DNA from: Bacteroidales bacterium
GTDB taxonomy: Bacteria; Bacteroidota; Bacteroidia; Bacteroidales; F082
Direction of reading: 5' to 3'
Length of the DNA stretch: 64,000 nucleotides
Assembly (NCBI GenBank): GCA_017530365.1
Contig: JAFXMK010000011.1
Span: forward strand, 124,001 to 188,000
Part shown: positions 37,936-47,037 of the stretch, in pieces
Layout of the letters: the number at the start of each line of letters is the position of its first letter
Numbering within the stretch: position 1 is the first letter of the stretch
Program-made: the position numbers and the translations under genes
The notes under the pieces: generated by a model
What the model was told of the DNA's origin: nothing
What the model saw: only the letters and a program-made list of their open reading frames with translations
Databases searched by the model: none

Positions 37936-38730
37936 TTACCAGTCCGAATCCCAGTCCGTTCCTCCACTGTCCCATGAGTCGCTGCCACTGTCCCAGTCAC
38001 TGTCGTTATCCCAAGAGGAGTCGTCGTTATTAGACCCGGCGTCATACCAGCTCGACGACTCAAAGTCCTTTCCAGAATGGTCATAGTATCGATAATCGCT
38101 GGCATTGTCAGAGGTGATCTCTTTATCCATCGAAGATGACACAAACCAGTCATCAGCGTCTTTGTCGTAATAATACCAGCTATTGCCTTGATGGTAGTAT
38201 TGGGTGCCTTGGTAGTTATAATAACCATTGGGCGAGGACTTGTCGAAAATGGCGGCCAGGATACAAATAGCAAAAAAGATCAGTATGGCGATCAGACAGC
38301 CTTTGCGTTTCTTAACCTGGACCTTGTTACCCACAAGAGGCTGCTGAACATGTGTCGGGCGGTTTCCTTTCTGGTCGGCAATCTCCGCCTTCAACCGTTG
38401 ATACAGCTCGTTGACGCCATACGCTTCGTCAGCGCCTTGGTAGCGGATAGCGCGTTCTCCAGTGGATTTATTCTTATAGACAACCACATCGCCCACATCG
38501 TTTTTATAGATGCCGAACGCTTTGGGCTCGGTGATATTCTTGCCAATGAAAAAACGCGTCACCTCCTCTGGTGGCAGATGATGCGCTACATACCATTCTT
38601 TTAATTCGTCTATGGTCTTGGGCTGCTCCGATGCCGTACGGTTGGCGCCTGAGAGCGGCGCACCGCAATGTGGACAGGATTCCACTGTCTCTTCAATCAT
38701 CGAACCGCAGAAATTACACTTTATCTTCAT
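37936..38730 (-). CDS. zinc-ribbon single-pass membrane protein
   Basis: 264 residues, no full-length family recognised. An N-terminal zinc ribbon has C5-x2-C8 and C19-x2-C22. A middle domain (about 38-120) contains YVAHHLPPEEVTRFFIGKNI, then comes one transmembrane helix (about 145-163, GCLIAILIFFAICILAAIF) and a low-complexity tail rich in Tyr, Asp, Ser and Trp (SDWDSGSDSWDSGGTDWDSDW in the last 21 residues, quoted in part). The ribbon is probably cytoplasmic and the tail outside. Function unknown. Confidence 0.7.
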   Translation of the reverse strand: MKIKCNFCGSMIEETVESCPHCGAPLSGANRTASEQPKTIDELKEWYVAHHLPPEEVTRFFIGKNITEPKAFGIYKNDVGDVVVYKNKSTGERAIRYQGADEAYGVNELYQRLKAEIADQKGNRPTHVQQPLVGNKVQVKKRKGCLIAILIFFAICILAAIFDKSSPNGYYNYQGTQYYHQGNSWYYYDKDADDWFVSSSMDKEITSDNASDYRYYDHSGKDFESSSWYDAGSNNDDSSWDNDSDWDSGSDSWDSGGTDWDSDW

Positions 38731-38771
38731 CTGTCTTCAATTAGGAATGAAAAGACAAAAATAGGAATTCT

Positions 38772-38803
38772 TTTGGAAAGAAAGCCGAAGATTGTTATCT
38801 TTG
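38772..38803 (+). promoter_or_regulatory. promoter of the nucleoside hydrolase gene
   Basis: TTTG (38772-38775), 20 bases, TATCTTTG (38796-38803) followed by C: both Bacteroidota housekeeping elements with ideal spacing, 26 bases before the ATG at 38830. Confidence 0.75.
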
Positions 38804-38829
38804 CTCTTCAATTCAATACATCAAACAAC

Positions 38830-39903
38830 ATGAAAGCATTCATTACCAAAGCAATTCTTCTTTGCTTATTAGTATCTACAACAGTTTGTTTTGCCCAGAA
38901 AAAGGAAAAGGTCATCCTCGACACCGACATGGTGGAGGTGTTTGACGACGGTATCGCCATGATGATGTTGGCCAAGGCGCCCAACATCGACTTGATTGGT
39001 GTAACCACGGTAATTGGTAACACCTGGGTACCCGAAGGTACCGCCTACGCCATCCGGCAGTTAGAGGCCATCAACCGCACCGACATCCCTGTGGTGCCTG
39101 GCATTCGCACGCCTATGTATCCAAGCCGTTTTGAAACCATCAAAAACGAACGCATCCTGTTTGGTATCGGCGATGCCTACGTCGGAGCAGCCGGTTATGA
39201 AGAGCCCAAGACTTGGGAGTCGGTCTATCTTCAGAAATACGGCCGCGAGCCAGAGCACAAGCCCCTCGACATGAAGGCTGTCAACTTTATCATCGACCAG
39301 GTGAAGGCTAACCCCGGCGAGATCACTATCATCGCCATCGGCACCTGCGACAACATCGCTACGGCTGCACATATCGCTCCCGAGATTGTTCCTCTGGTGA
39401 AACGCGTCATCTACATGGGAGGCTCCTTCTTCCAGCCTGGCAACACCACTCCCACCGCTGAGTTCAACTGGTGGATGGATCCCGATGCCGCCAAGATGGC
39501 CGTCCGCTCGCCTTTCAAAGAGCAGATCATCGTCGGTTTGGATGTGTGTGAGACCATGCCGTTCCGCAAGGATCGCTACGACCATCTGAAAGCAATTACC
39601 AACAACCGCCTCATCCTGAACATGCTGCAGCGCAACTTCCTGAACCAGCTGTTTATCGATGACCCAACCTACACCCATTATATTTGGGATGTCATCGCAG
39701 CCTGCATCATGATCGACCCGACCTTGATTCAAGACGAAGTGACCCGTTACGTCGATGTCAACTCCCAGTTTGGATTCTCATACGGACAAGCTGTGGCCTT
39801 TGATAAAAACCAACCCATTGGCACACAACAAGCACGCATCATCCTGAAAGTTGACGGCGAGCGTCTGTGGAAGATGGTCGAAGACTACCTGAAAAAATTC
39901 TAA
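38830..39903 (+). CDS. secreted nucleoside hydrolase
   Basis: 357 residues from ATG 38830; the frame is open to 38668 but the promoter lies within that extension. Signal peptide 1-20 (VCFAQ), so periplasmic or secreted. Family role: splits the N-glycosidic bond of nucleosides using a calcium held by Asp residues. The calcium motif reads DTDMVEVFDD (usual DTDxGxDD), slightly longer than textbook forms. Other blocks: VTTVIGNTWV, TIIAIGTCDNIATAA, YMGGSFF and FNWWMDPDAA. Likely a scavenger of extracellular nucleosides; base specificity not predictable. Confidence 0.88.
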   Translation: MKAFITKAILLCLLVSTTVCFAQKKEKVILDTDMVEVFDDGIAMMMLAKAPNIDLIGVTTVIGNTWVPEGTAYAIRQLEAINRTDIPVVPGIRTPMYPSRFETIKNERILFGIGDAYVGAAGYEEPKTWESVYLQKYGREPEHKPLDMKAVNFIIDQVKANPGEITIIAIGTCDNIATAAHIAPEIVPLVKRVIYMGGSFFQPGNTTPTAEFNWWMDPDAAKMAVRSPFKEQIIVGLDVCETMPFRKDRYDHLKAITNNRLILNMLQRNFLNQLFIDDPTYTHYIWDVIAACIMIDPTLIQDEVTRYVDVNSQFGFSYGQAVAFDKNQPIGTQQARIILKVDGERLWKMVEDYLKKF

Positions 39904-39932
39904 TGAACTATAATTAATAAGGAGAAAAAACG

Positions 39933-40430
39933 ATGAAGTATCAAATCACCTGGAATCAACTTCCAAAAACTCTTGAAGAGCTTCAAGCCCTTCCGCAAGC
40001 CGACCTGAAGACCCCCGAAGGCACGGCGGCACTGACAGTGGCAGCGTTGGCTGTATATCCAACCAACCACGAGGAATGCTATCGCATGCTCGACTTCCTG
40101 AGAGGTCCTCGCCCCTTGTCAAACTATGAGAAACAGTTCATCAGAGACCGTTTCATGGATGGCAAAGACTACCTGATGAAGTCGTTCTTCAAAGGCGCCA
40201 CCCCGAACAACAACTACACGCCCGATGTACCTTACGTACTTGAGTTCACTGACAATGTGGCTCCCATTGCTGAGGAAGGCTACAAGCGTTTGGACATCAA
40301 GAGTGGCGGTGCCGACTCCCCACGTCCCATCACGCTGCGCCTGAAGCCCTCAACGGGACAATGGTTCCTTTGGGATCAGATTATCCTCGCCGGCATCAGG
40401 GTTCCTGTCAGCCAAGACCCCTGGGCATAG
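39933..40430 (+). CDS. DUF6935-like cytoplasmic protein
   Basis: 165 residues, no signal peptide or membrane segment. It contains the pattern PEGTAALTVAALAVYP...CYRMLDFLRGPRPLS and ends WFLWDQIILAGIRVPVSQDPWA, which I associate with the uncharacterised DUF6935 family. It follows the nucleoside hydrolase gene by 29 bases with GGAG upstream, so the two are probably cotranscribed. Function unknown. Confidence 0.7.
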   Translation: MKYQITWNQLPKTLEELQALPQADLKTPEGTAALTVAALAVYPTNHEECYRMLDFLRGPRPLSNYEKQFIRDRFMDGKDYLMKSFFKGATPNNNYTPDVPYVLEFTDNVAPIAEEGYKRLDIKSGGADSPRPITLRLKPSTGQWFLWDQIILAGIRVPVSQDPWA

Positions 40431-41135
40431 TTATTCCATGTCGTAAGCTTTTAGAACAGCCTGCCAGAATTCTGGTAGGCTTTCTTTGTTCTCGGCGGAA
40501 CACAACTCTTTTTCATTCCCGTCTTGAATCGTGTATTTGTTTTTAACTCCGTAGGGAATGTATTCACCGGGGTCGGAGATGATGACAAGCTGCTCGTCTA
40601 GAAACAACTCATCGCCATTCCAATGGCTTTGGGTGATGTAAAACGAGCAGTAGGAGCCGCTGCCGCCTTCGATGACTTTCTTCTCCGTGGGACAAAGCTT
40701 GAAGCCTTGCAGATCAGGGGAGCCAAGTGTGCCGACACGATGGAACTGTTGTTCCTCGGCGTTCCACAGCAGCAAGGTGCTGTAGGTGCGCGACTCACCA
40801 ACCCCGATGAAGATGTCGGTGAAGCCGTCGAAGTTGGCATCCAAGAAATGCACGGGCGCCACATCTTCTCCCATGGAAATCAAGCCATCTTCATCCGTGA
40901 CGGTCTGTAACTCCTTGCCATCACAGCTGATGACGGCTTCCAAGAAGTCAGGAGAGACCTCAACCGACAAGTGCTCGTCAACAGTAGGAAACTGATTCAA
41001 AGGTATCAGGTCCGATTCGTTGAATGTCGCTGCTGCTTTCGGTTCCTCTTTGTCGTTGTTCTGTGGTTTGTTGTTGTTACAGGCTGCCAAAAGGCATACA
41101 CTTATCAGCAGCGTAAGAATGAATTGCTTGTTCAT
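40431..41135 (-). CDS. lipoprotein with FG-GAP-like segment
   Basis: 234 residues with a lipoprotein signal (LLAAC, Cys19) and a low-complexity linker (NNNKPQNNDKEEPKAAA). A central HFLDANFDGFTDIFIGVG (about 95-112) resembles an FG-GAP/VCBS calcium-binding turn, and the layout is like XAC2610-related proteins. The stop immediately follows the convergent DUF6935-like stop. Function unknown. Confidence 0.7.
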   Translation of the reverse strand: MNKQFILTLLISVCLLAACNNNKPQNNDKEEPKAAATFNESDLIPLNQFPTVDEHLSVEVSPDFLEAVISCDGKELQTVTDEDGLISMGEDVAPVHFLDANFDGFTDIFIGVGESRTYSTLLLWNAEEQQFHRVGTLGSPDLQGFKLCPTEKKVIEGGSGSYCSFYITQSHWNGDELFLDEQLVIISDPGEYIPYGVKNKYTIQDGNEKELCSAENKESLPEFWQAVLKAYDME

Positions 41136-41186
41136 GATCGCGATCTTTTTATTTAATAATCACGAACAAAAATAAAGCATCTTCCC

Positions 41187-44144
41187 CTACTTCACAATGA
41201 TTTTCTGTGTATTCTTGCCGATGGTAATGAAATACATGCCTTGGTTCAGGTTGCGGATGTCGATCTGGCGACCTGTCTTATAACCCATTTGTACTGTTTG
41301 ACCCAGAACATTGGTAATGCAATATTCTTGCAGAGAAGCATTGCTTTGACTCTCCACGGTGATGATGCCGTCAGTAGGATTGGGGTAAATCGTAAATGAT
41401 GCATTATCGTTTTCATCCACGCCATGAAGCTCATAATAGACGGTATCACAATCTTCGCCATCCATGGTAAGAACCAGTTCGCCGTCCTGCCAATAGCAAC
41501 GCAAGCCGTCCACCACATAGCCATAGTCTTTGACCACGGGACCCTCCGGGAAAAAGCTCTTTTGGTGACCGATGCCGCAGATGATGTCGCCGGTAAACAG
41601 TTGGTAAATCGGGTCGGTCACGTGAAGCACTCGGTAGGTCTTGCCTTGTAAAGTCATATCTTCCACGCCATCCACATGAACAGTGACGGTGTACCAGCCT
41701 CCATTGATTTCCCATTCGTCGCCCGCCTCGGCACCGAAGTCATAGAGCAAGGTGAAATCCTCCAAGTCCTTATTCCACCAATAGATACGGTCGCCATCTT
41801 CGTAAATGTATTCGTAATCGGTCCATGTTGACTTGTCATACATCGTGTTGGTCTCCGTGATGATCTTCACCCGCTTGCTGTTGACAGCTGTATCAGCCGT
41901 ATATTCAAGATGCTGGTACGTGACAGCGCCGTTCAGATGCTTGATTTTATAATACCATTCGGTGCCGAGCGGGAAGAATTGATTCGTCACAGTTCCGGGA
42001 TTATAGTCACAATCATAATCGCCTTCGTGATAAAGCAATTCACCATCATTCACATAACAACGAAGGTATTCTATCTCGCTGGCATCAAACACTTCCAATC
42101 CATCACAAACATAAATGCTGGGGAACAATCCTTTCTCGTAACCGATTCCATCGATGATTTTCCCACTATAATATTGAACATCCTCGTTAAATCTAACCCA
42201 CTGCGTGCGATAAGTGTGTCCATTCCATGTCACGCTGCCAACGCTATCGACAGTCACCTGATGTGAACATTTACCTACTTCGTAATTCCACGATTCGCCC
42301 GCTTCGGCATCAAAGTCATACAAAATCGAGAAGGCGTTTGTGGTTGGGTTGAACCAATACACCTTGTTGTCTTCCTCGTACACAAATTCTCCTCCTTCAT
42401 GCCCAGTATCAACAAAATGCTGCGTAATTATGCTGCACTGATGGCCTTGGATAATCGTGTCGCCATCCACGAAAAACCTCTGGTATTCAGGATGAGTGCC
42501 CCATGGGTTGAACACATCGAAATACCATTCCGCGCCTTGGGGAGCGAAAGAATGAGGCTCTGGTGGTGTTGGTGGTGTCGGGTAGACCATATAGCACTCA
42601 TCATATCCTGGAGTGGTATTCTGCCAAATCAAGTCACCGTCCTCGTAATAGCACAGGAGATTGGTCGAGCCTCCCGTCAAGAAAAGAGAACCTGAATCGA
42701 TGATTCCATAAAGGCTACCTATTCCCTCAATCCACACTTCCTGGTCGCCCCAAGAATATTCCAACACGATTTGTTTTCTTGGCTCGCCATTAATAAGGAT
42801 TTCATTAGTTTCAACAACGAACATCCAATCTGGATAAAACCCACTGCCATTCATGATAATGGTGTCTCCGACTTCCATTGAAAAATCATAGAGAATCTCA
42901 TCGTAAGAAGAGCCGTCTCGACGATAGAGAACTTGCTTGTCTTCAGTTTCCCTGATAAGACCACAAACACTCCAACCCACAAGATCTTCGTTCCTCGTTG
43001 TGTACATCACTTTGTACGACACACCGTCCACCAGCGTATCACCCTCGATTTTGTAAATGTCGGTGTACTTGTGCTGCGGCTCTGGAGGAGTCCAAGGATA
43101 AGAAAACAGCACATTCCATTGTTTTCCGTCCTCGACGATAGGATGATAGGGGGTGTGAGGTATGATTTCATCGGCATTTTGAACGCTCTTCCAATACTCT
43201 CCTCCTCCGTCAAAATACAGATGGTTGTCATATCCTTTGATAAGGAAATAAGCATCTCCGCCTGGAGCAATATCAACAAGGGGAAGATGCTCTCCTATCT
43301 CAGTAAAATGCTCACCATGGTCTATGGAATAGGAAAGAACAGCCTGAAGTCCCATGAAGTGAGGCGTGTACACAATACCTTCATCGCTGATGGCCAAAGT
43401 AGTCCCATCAAATAAATAGAAGCCCTGAGTATGTTGGAAACCAGCACTACTTCCATCGGCATTATAGCCACAAGCCACCACGTTGCCTTCGGGGTCGAAC
43501 TCCATATCTTTAATGTTAATGCCCTCAGCGGCAACGAGATCCCAGTTTTGAATATCTGATAAGGTGGAGTGGAAAATGCCGGCATCACCATCCGAATATG
43601 ACCAAACGCCGACATACACATCACCCTCGGCATTGATAATCATGTCGCTGATTTGAGACTCTTCATCCAATTCTAAACCTTCAAAACTCCATGTCGTGCC
43701 ACCATCCATGGTCCAATACATTTCCCCATTCTCAGCCCAAACCACCATAATGTCGTTGGTTGGGACGCAAAGACCTGCTTTATCAGGCATCGCGCATGAG
43801 GAAATCGATGTGGTTTGCTGCCACGTGTCGCCGTTGTCGTCGGAATACACTATGGTCTGTTGGTTGTCGTTAAAGACGCAAATTCTTCCTTCAGGGCTAA
43901 CCGCAAAGCAATGCTGGTTGAAGTAACCACTGAAACCAGTTTCATAGCCCAATACAACTTGCCAAGTTTCGCCCTCATCTTGCGAACGCAAGAGGCCGCT
44001 GTAGCCACCCATGGCATAAAGGTCACCGTTGGAAGCTGCACCGAGAATCGGGCTGTTGCTGCTAATAGGCTTCCAAACATTTTGCGCCCCAAGGATGCCA
44101 AGGCAGCCGAGGCAAAGGATGATGATTGATAAATACTTTTTCAT
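41187..44144 (-). CDS. T9SS surface protein with Asp-box repeats and three copies of a shared module
   Basis: 985 residues. Signal peptide (1-20), then a BNR/Asp-box propeller-like part (about 21-330) with S-x-D-x-G-x-T-W boxes SQDEGETW, SDDNGDTW and TMDGGTTW. Three tandem copies of a ~170-residue module follow (about 340-500, 515-690 and 695-880), each with a Trp/Tyr-rich core such as EWYYKIK and YWWNKDLEDFTLLYDFGAEAGDEW and ending GIG...LRCY. The C-terminus is a T9SS type A tail (YPNPTDGIITVES, GMYFITIGKNTQKIIVK). The last module is strongly similar to one in the 47034-50093 protein. It follows the TPR-HTH regulator gene by 32 bases, so is probably in its operon. Ligand unknown. Confidence 0.88.
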   Translation of the reverse strand: MKKYLSIIILCLGCLGILGAQNVWKPISSNSPILGAASNGDLYAMGGYSGLLRSQDEGETWQVVLGYETGFSGYFNQHCFAVSPEGRICVFNDNQQTIVYSDDNGDTWQQTTSISSCAMPDKAGLCVPTNDIMVVWAENGEMYWTMDGGTTWSFEGLELDEESQISDMIINAEGDVYVGVWSYSDGDAGIFHSTLSDIQNWDLVAAEGINIKDMEFDPEGNVVACGYNADGSSAGFQHTQGFYLFDGTTLAISDEGIVYTPHFMGLQAVLSYSIDHGEHFTEIGEHLPLVDIAPGGDAYFLIKGYDNHLYFDGGGEYWKSVQNADEIIPHTPYHPIVEDGKQWNVLFSYPWTPPEPQHKYTDIYKIEGDTLVDGVSYKVMYTTRNEDLVGWSVCGLIRETEDKQVLYRRDGSSYDEILYDFSMEVGDTIIMNGSGFYPDWMFVVETNEILINGEPRKQIVLEYSWGDQEVWIEGIGSLYGIIDSGSLFLTGGSTNLLCYYEDGDLIWQNTTPGYDECYMVYPTPPTPPEPHSFAPQGAEWYFDVFNPWGTHPEYQRFFVDGDTIIQGHQCSIITQHFVDTGHEGGEFVYEEDNKVYWFNPTTNAFSILYDFDAEAGESWNYEVGKCSHQVTVDSVGSVTWNGHTYRTQWVRFNEDVQYYSGKIIDGIGYEKGLFPSIYVCDGLEVFDASEIEYLRCYVNDGELLYHEGDYDCDYNPGTVTNQFFPLGTEWYYKIKHLNGAVTYQHLEYTADTAVNSKRVKIITETNTMYDKSTWTDYEYIYEDGDRIYWWNKDLEDFTLLYDFGAEAGDEWEINGGWYTVTVHVDGVEDMTLQGKTYRVLHVTDPIYQLFTGDIICGIGHQKSFFPEGPVVKDYGYVVDGLRCYWQDGELVLTMDGEDCDTVYYELHGVDENDNASFTIYPNPTDGIITVESQSNASLQEYCITNVLGQTVQMGYKTGRQIDIRNLNQGMYFITIGKNTQKIIVK

Positions 44145-44176
44145 ATTATTATATTTTTATGTTCTTCCATCTTCTT

Positions 44177-45532
44177 TCAACCTATCCCATTCACAATCTC
44201 TTCGAAACTTCGGTCATCCTCCGCTCCATTCATTTTTTCCTGTTTGATGCGGTACTTGCGTCGGGCGTAGGAGTTGGTTTGCAGATTCATCATGATGGAG
44301 ATGACCTGGTTGCTGAACCCTTGACGCGTGAGACTGCAAATCTGCAAATCGGCTTTGGTCAAGGTGGGGTAACGCTCCAACAGTTTCTTGGTAAAGTCGT
44401 TGTAAACCATGTCAATCAACCCCAGATAATCGTCCCATTCGTTGTCGTCAAGGTTGAAATCAACAGTGGTTCCGGTAATCTTTTCCGACAAAGCCAAGGC
44501 TGTCAGAAAGATCTTGTTTTTCTTCAAGGCAAGCTCCAATTGCCGTTGGCTTTCCTCGTCTTTAAGTTTGGTTTTCAAGGTCTTTTGCCTCAAAACCAAA
44601 AGTGTTACCACCAAGGATACCAGTAGCAATCCCAGCAACAAACAGAGATAAACGATCCTCATCTTTTGCTTCGCCTCCAAGGTGTTCTTTTGCAATTGAA
44701 GTTCATAATCCCGTTTGATACGTTGCATTTCCTCATTGCGCTGCTCCCCATGGGCTTGCATCATGTTTTCATTGTATTTTTCAAAACATTGCAAGGCCTT
44801 GGGATAATCTTTCTGCAACTCATAAATCATATATAAGCCTTGATAGGCCGGCATTCGAACACCAGCTTTTTCACTTTCTGTAGCAAGGTTCAAATGCTCA
44901 ACGGCCAACTTATCGTTTTCAATATAATAATAGGCCATGCCCAAAGTCAAATGGCAAAGGTCGGCACGAGCACCATTTTCCAAGGCTCCAGTAACCAATT
45001 CAATGACTTTCTCGTATTCACCTTTTTCCATATAGACGTCGCGGCAGATCTCAAGCAAGATGTCTTTCGACAACTTGGTGCTACTCTGCGTTTTGGAAAG
45101 CTGAAGCGCTTCTTCATAATACTGCGCTGCTTCATCAATCAATTGCAACGAGGCTGCTACCCTACCAGCATTTTGTAAAGCATTCATTAATAGTACATTT
45201 CCTGGCAATTGACGGAAGATTTCAATAGCATCTTTGTGAAGCGCAAGTGCTTCCTCCTTCATACCATTCTTCCAATACCGAGTACCAAGTTGGTCTTCAA
45301 TCTGACCTTTAAGGCGTTTCACGTCAAGAATCTCTTGGTCGCAACGATCGATTTCAAGAAGGGCTTGGCTATAGGCTTCAGCAGCTGCCACCGAATTGTC
45401 AGTCGATAGTTCAAGACCTTGTTGATACAAAGCCTTGGCCTTTTCAAACTGCCGAGATTTGGATTGGCAAGAGCTAAAACAAACCACTGCCACCAGAACC
45501 AAAAGAATAAGATGCCATTTCGATTTGATCAT
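44177..45532 (-). CDS. TPR / transmembrane / HTH regulator, copy 2
   Basis: 451 residues from ATG 45532. N-terminal signal with a possible lipobox (CFSSC), periplasmic TPR helices (about 25-270, AEAYSQALLEID, AAQYYEEALQLSK), a transmembrane helix (about 290-312, IVYLCLLLGLLLVSLVV), a coiled coil and a C-terminal HTH-like domain (about 390-445, YPTLTKADLQICSLTRQGFS, YARRKYRIKQEKMN). This layout is that of Bacteroidota membrane regulators that sense outside and bind DNA inside; the HTH resembles the LuxR type. It is a clear paralogue of 45688-47037. Its promoter lies only 4 bases upstream of the ATG, so the mRNA may be leaderless. Confidence 0.8.
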   Translation of the reverse strand: MIKSKWHLILLVLVAVVCFSSCQSKSRQFEKAKALYQQGLELSTDNSVAAAEAYSQALLEIDRCDQEILDVKRLKGQIEDQLGTRYWKNGMKEEALALHKDAIEIFRQLPGNVLLMNALQNAGRVAASLQLIDEAAQYYEEALQLSKTQSSTKLSKDILLEICRDVYMEKGEYEKVIELVTGALENGARADLCHLTLGMAYYYIENDKLAVEHLNLATESEKAGVRMPAYQGLYMIYELQKDYPKALQCFEKYNENMMQAHGEQRNEEMQRIKRDYELQLQKNTLEAKQKMRIVYLCLLLGLLLVSLVVTLLVLRQKTLKTKLKDEESQRQLELALKKNKIFLTALALSEKITGTTVDFNLDDNEWDDYLGLIDMVYNDFTKKLLERYPTLTKADLQICSLTRQGFSNQVISIMMNLQTNSYARRKYRIKQEKMNGAEDDRSFEEIVNGIG

Positions 45533-45536
45533 GGTG

Positions 45537-45566
45537 CAAAGATAAAACGAAAAATCCACTTGTCAA
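45537..45566 (-). promoter_or_regulatory. promoter of TPR-HTH copy 2, abutting the start codon
   Basis: Minus strand TTG (plus CAA 45564-45566), 19 bases, TATCTTTG (plus CAAAGATA 45537-45544), then CACC and ATG. Both elements and spacing are ideal. Transcription should begin at or within the start codon, predicting a leaderless or nearly leaderless mRNA. The -33 lies in CTTGACAAG, a dyad also present in the other operon's promoter. Confidence 0.65.
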
Positions 45567-45579
45567 GGGGTGAGAGATG

Positions 45580-45666
45580 TGATAGCTATCAATAAGTTAT
45601 AAAATATTTTTATATCTTATTGATTATCAAGCATGATAAAAAATTGATAGCTATCTGATAGCTATT
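45580..45666. promoter_or_regulatory. repeated GATAGCTATC palindromes and AT-rich hairpin between the two regulator genes
   Basis: TGATAGCTATCA (45580-45591) is a perfect 12-base palindrome 14 bases upstream of the -33 element. GATAGCTATC recurs at 45646-45655 and GATAGCTATT at 45657-45666. Between them CAATAAG (45590-45596) and CTTATTG (45616-45622) enclose a TATAAAATATTTTTATA near-palindrome. The sites could be operators for one of the adjacent HTH proteins; the hairpin could terminate the upstream transcript. Confidence 0.55.
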
Positions 45667-45687
45667 ACATAAAACAAATAATTCTAT

Positions 45688-47037
45688 TTAAAATTGAGAG
45701 ATTATTTCCTCAAAACTCCTATCGTCCCCCGATCCATTCATCTTTTCCTGTTTGATGCGTGACTTGCGACGGGCATAGGATGCGGTTTGCTGGTTCATTA
45801 GAATTGAGATGACCTGGTTGCTGAAGCCTTGCTTGGTGAGGCAGCATATCTGCAAATCACCTTTGGTTAAGGAGGGGTATTTAGCCAAGAGTTTCTTGGT
45901 AAAACCGCTGTAAACCACATCGACAAGTTCCATGAAGTCGTCCCAATCGTTTTCCTTGAGTTCGAAATCCAACGTGCTTGCCGTGACTTGTTCAGTCAAA
46001 GCCAAAGCCGTAACATATACTTTGTTCCTTTTCATGGCGGTTTCCATTTGATTCTTCGTCTCTTCTACCTTCAGTCTTCCTTTCAACGACTTTTGGCGCA
46101 TCAGCAACAGCGTCATAATTAATACCGCCAGAAGCAAGCCAAGCAAGATATAATACCGCAGGTTTTTGATGTGCTGTTCGGCTTGTATCGAATATTTCTG
46201 CAACTGCAAATCATAGTCTGATTTAATGCGTTGCATCTCTCTAGTGTTAAACTCTTTGTCGGCTTGGATCATGTTTTCGTCATAAAGCTCATGAGCTTCC
46301 AGCGCATCCTCATAGTCGTCGTTTGCCACATGGATATAATACATGCCTTGGTATGCCGACATCCGAAGGCTGGCTTTATTGCTCTGAACTGCCTTCTCAA
46401 GATACATTAAGGCTTGATTGTTGTTTTCGAGATAATAGTGTGCAAGGCCGATAACCAGATAACAGAAGCAGGTATCCACCTCTTCAGAGAAGGCTTCCGT
46501 GGCAGTCTCTAAGGCTTTCTCATACTCACCGCCCTCCAAATATAGATCATGGGCCATCTCCATATAGGTTTCATTGATGAAATCTTTGTCGCTCAAGGTC
46601 TTGGCGATTTGCAAAGCCGCCCTATAAAATTTACCCGCTTCTTCGATTCTTCCCAATGAGGAGTTGACACGCCCCACATTGCGAAGCGTCTTCATCAGCT
46701 GGGGCTGATCGTCGAGTTGGCTAAAGATGCTCACCGCATCGAGATGCAGCACCAACGCGTCGTCCTTCAAACCATGTTTCCAATACATGGCGCCAAGGTT
46801 GTCGTCCAGCTGCCCCAACAGACGTTTCACTTCAACCTTGGAAGTATCGCAATGGTTGAGCGTCAACAGCGCCTGACTGAAAGAAACCGCCGCGGCTTCA
46901 GTGTTTTTCACTGCACGAAACTCAAGTCCTTTCTGAAAGAGCGCTTCCGCTTCCTCATAGTAATGCTCACTACGGTGGCAAGCCGAAAGACTACAACACA
47001 GCAACAGCAAGATCAAGTTTAAATAGTTGCTCTTCAT
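45688..47037 (-). CDS. TPR / transmembrane / HTH regulator, copy 1
   Basis: 449 residues, paralogous to the neighbouring 44177-45532 protein along its whole length. Signal with lipobox-like SLSAC (Cys20), TPR helices (about 25-270), a transmembrane helix (about 290-312, YYILLGLLLAVLIMTLLL) and a C-terminal HTH-like domain (YPSLTKGDLQICCLTKQGFS, YARRKSRIKQEKMNGSGDDRSFEEI). It starts inside the stop of the upstream T9SS gene (ATGA overlap), so synthesis of the two is probably coupled. A sensor of surface or periplasmic status that controls its partner is a reasonable inference, not shown. Confidence 0.82.
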   Translation of the reverse strand: MKSNYLNLILLLLCCSLSACHRSEHYYEEAEALFQKGLEFRAVKNTEAAAVSFSQALLTLNHCDTSKVEVKRLLGQLDDNLGAMYWKHGLKDDALVLHLDAVSIFSQLDDQPQLMKTLRNVGRVNSSLGRIEEAGKFYRAALQIAKTLSDKDFINETYMEMAHDLYLEGGEYEKALETATEAFSEEVDTCFCYLVIGLAHYYLENNNQALMYLEKAVQSNKASLRMSAYQGMYYIHVANDDYEDALEAHELYDENMIQADKEFNTREMQRIKSDYDLQLQKYSIQAEQHIKNLRYYILLGLLLAVLIMTLLLMRQKSLKGRLKVEETKNQMETAMKRNKVYVTALALTEQVTASTLDFELKENDWDDFMELVDVVYSGFTKKLLAKYPSLTKGDLQICCLTKQGFSNQVISILMNQQTASYARRKSRIKQEKMNGSGDDRSFEEIISQF

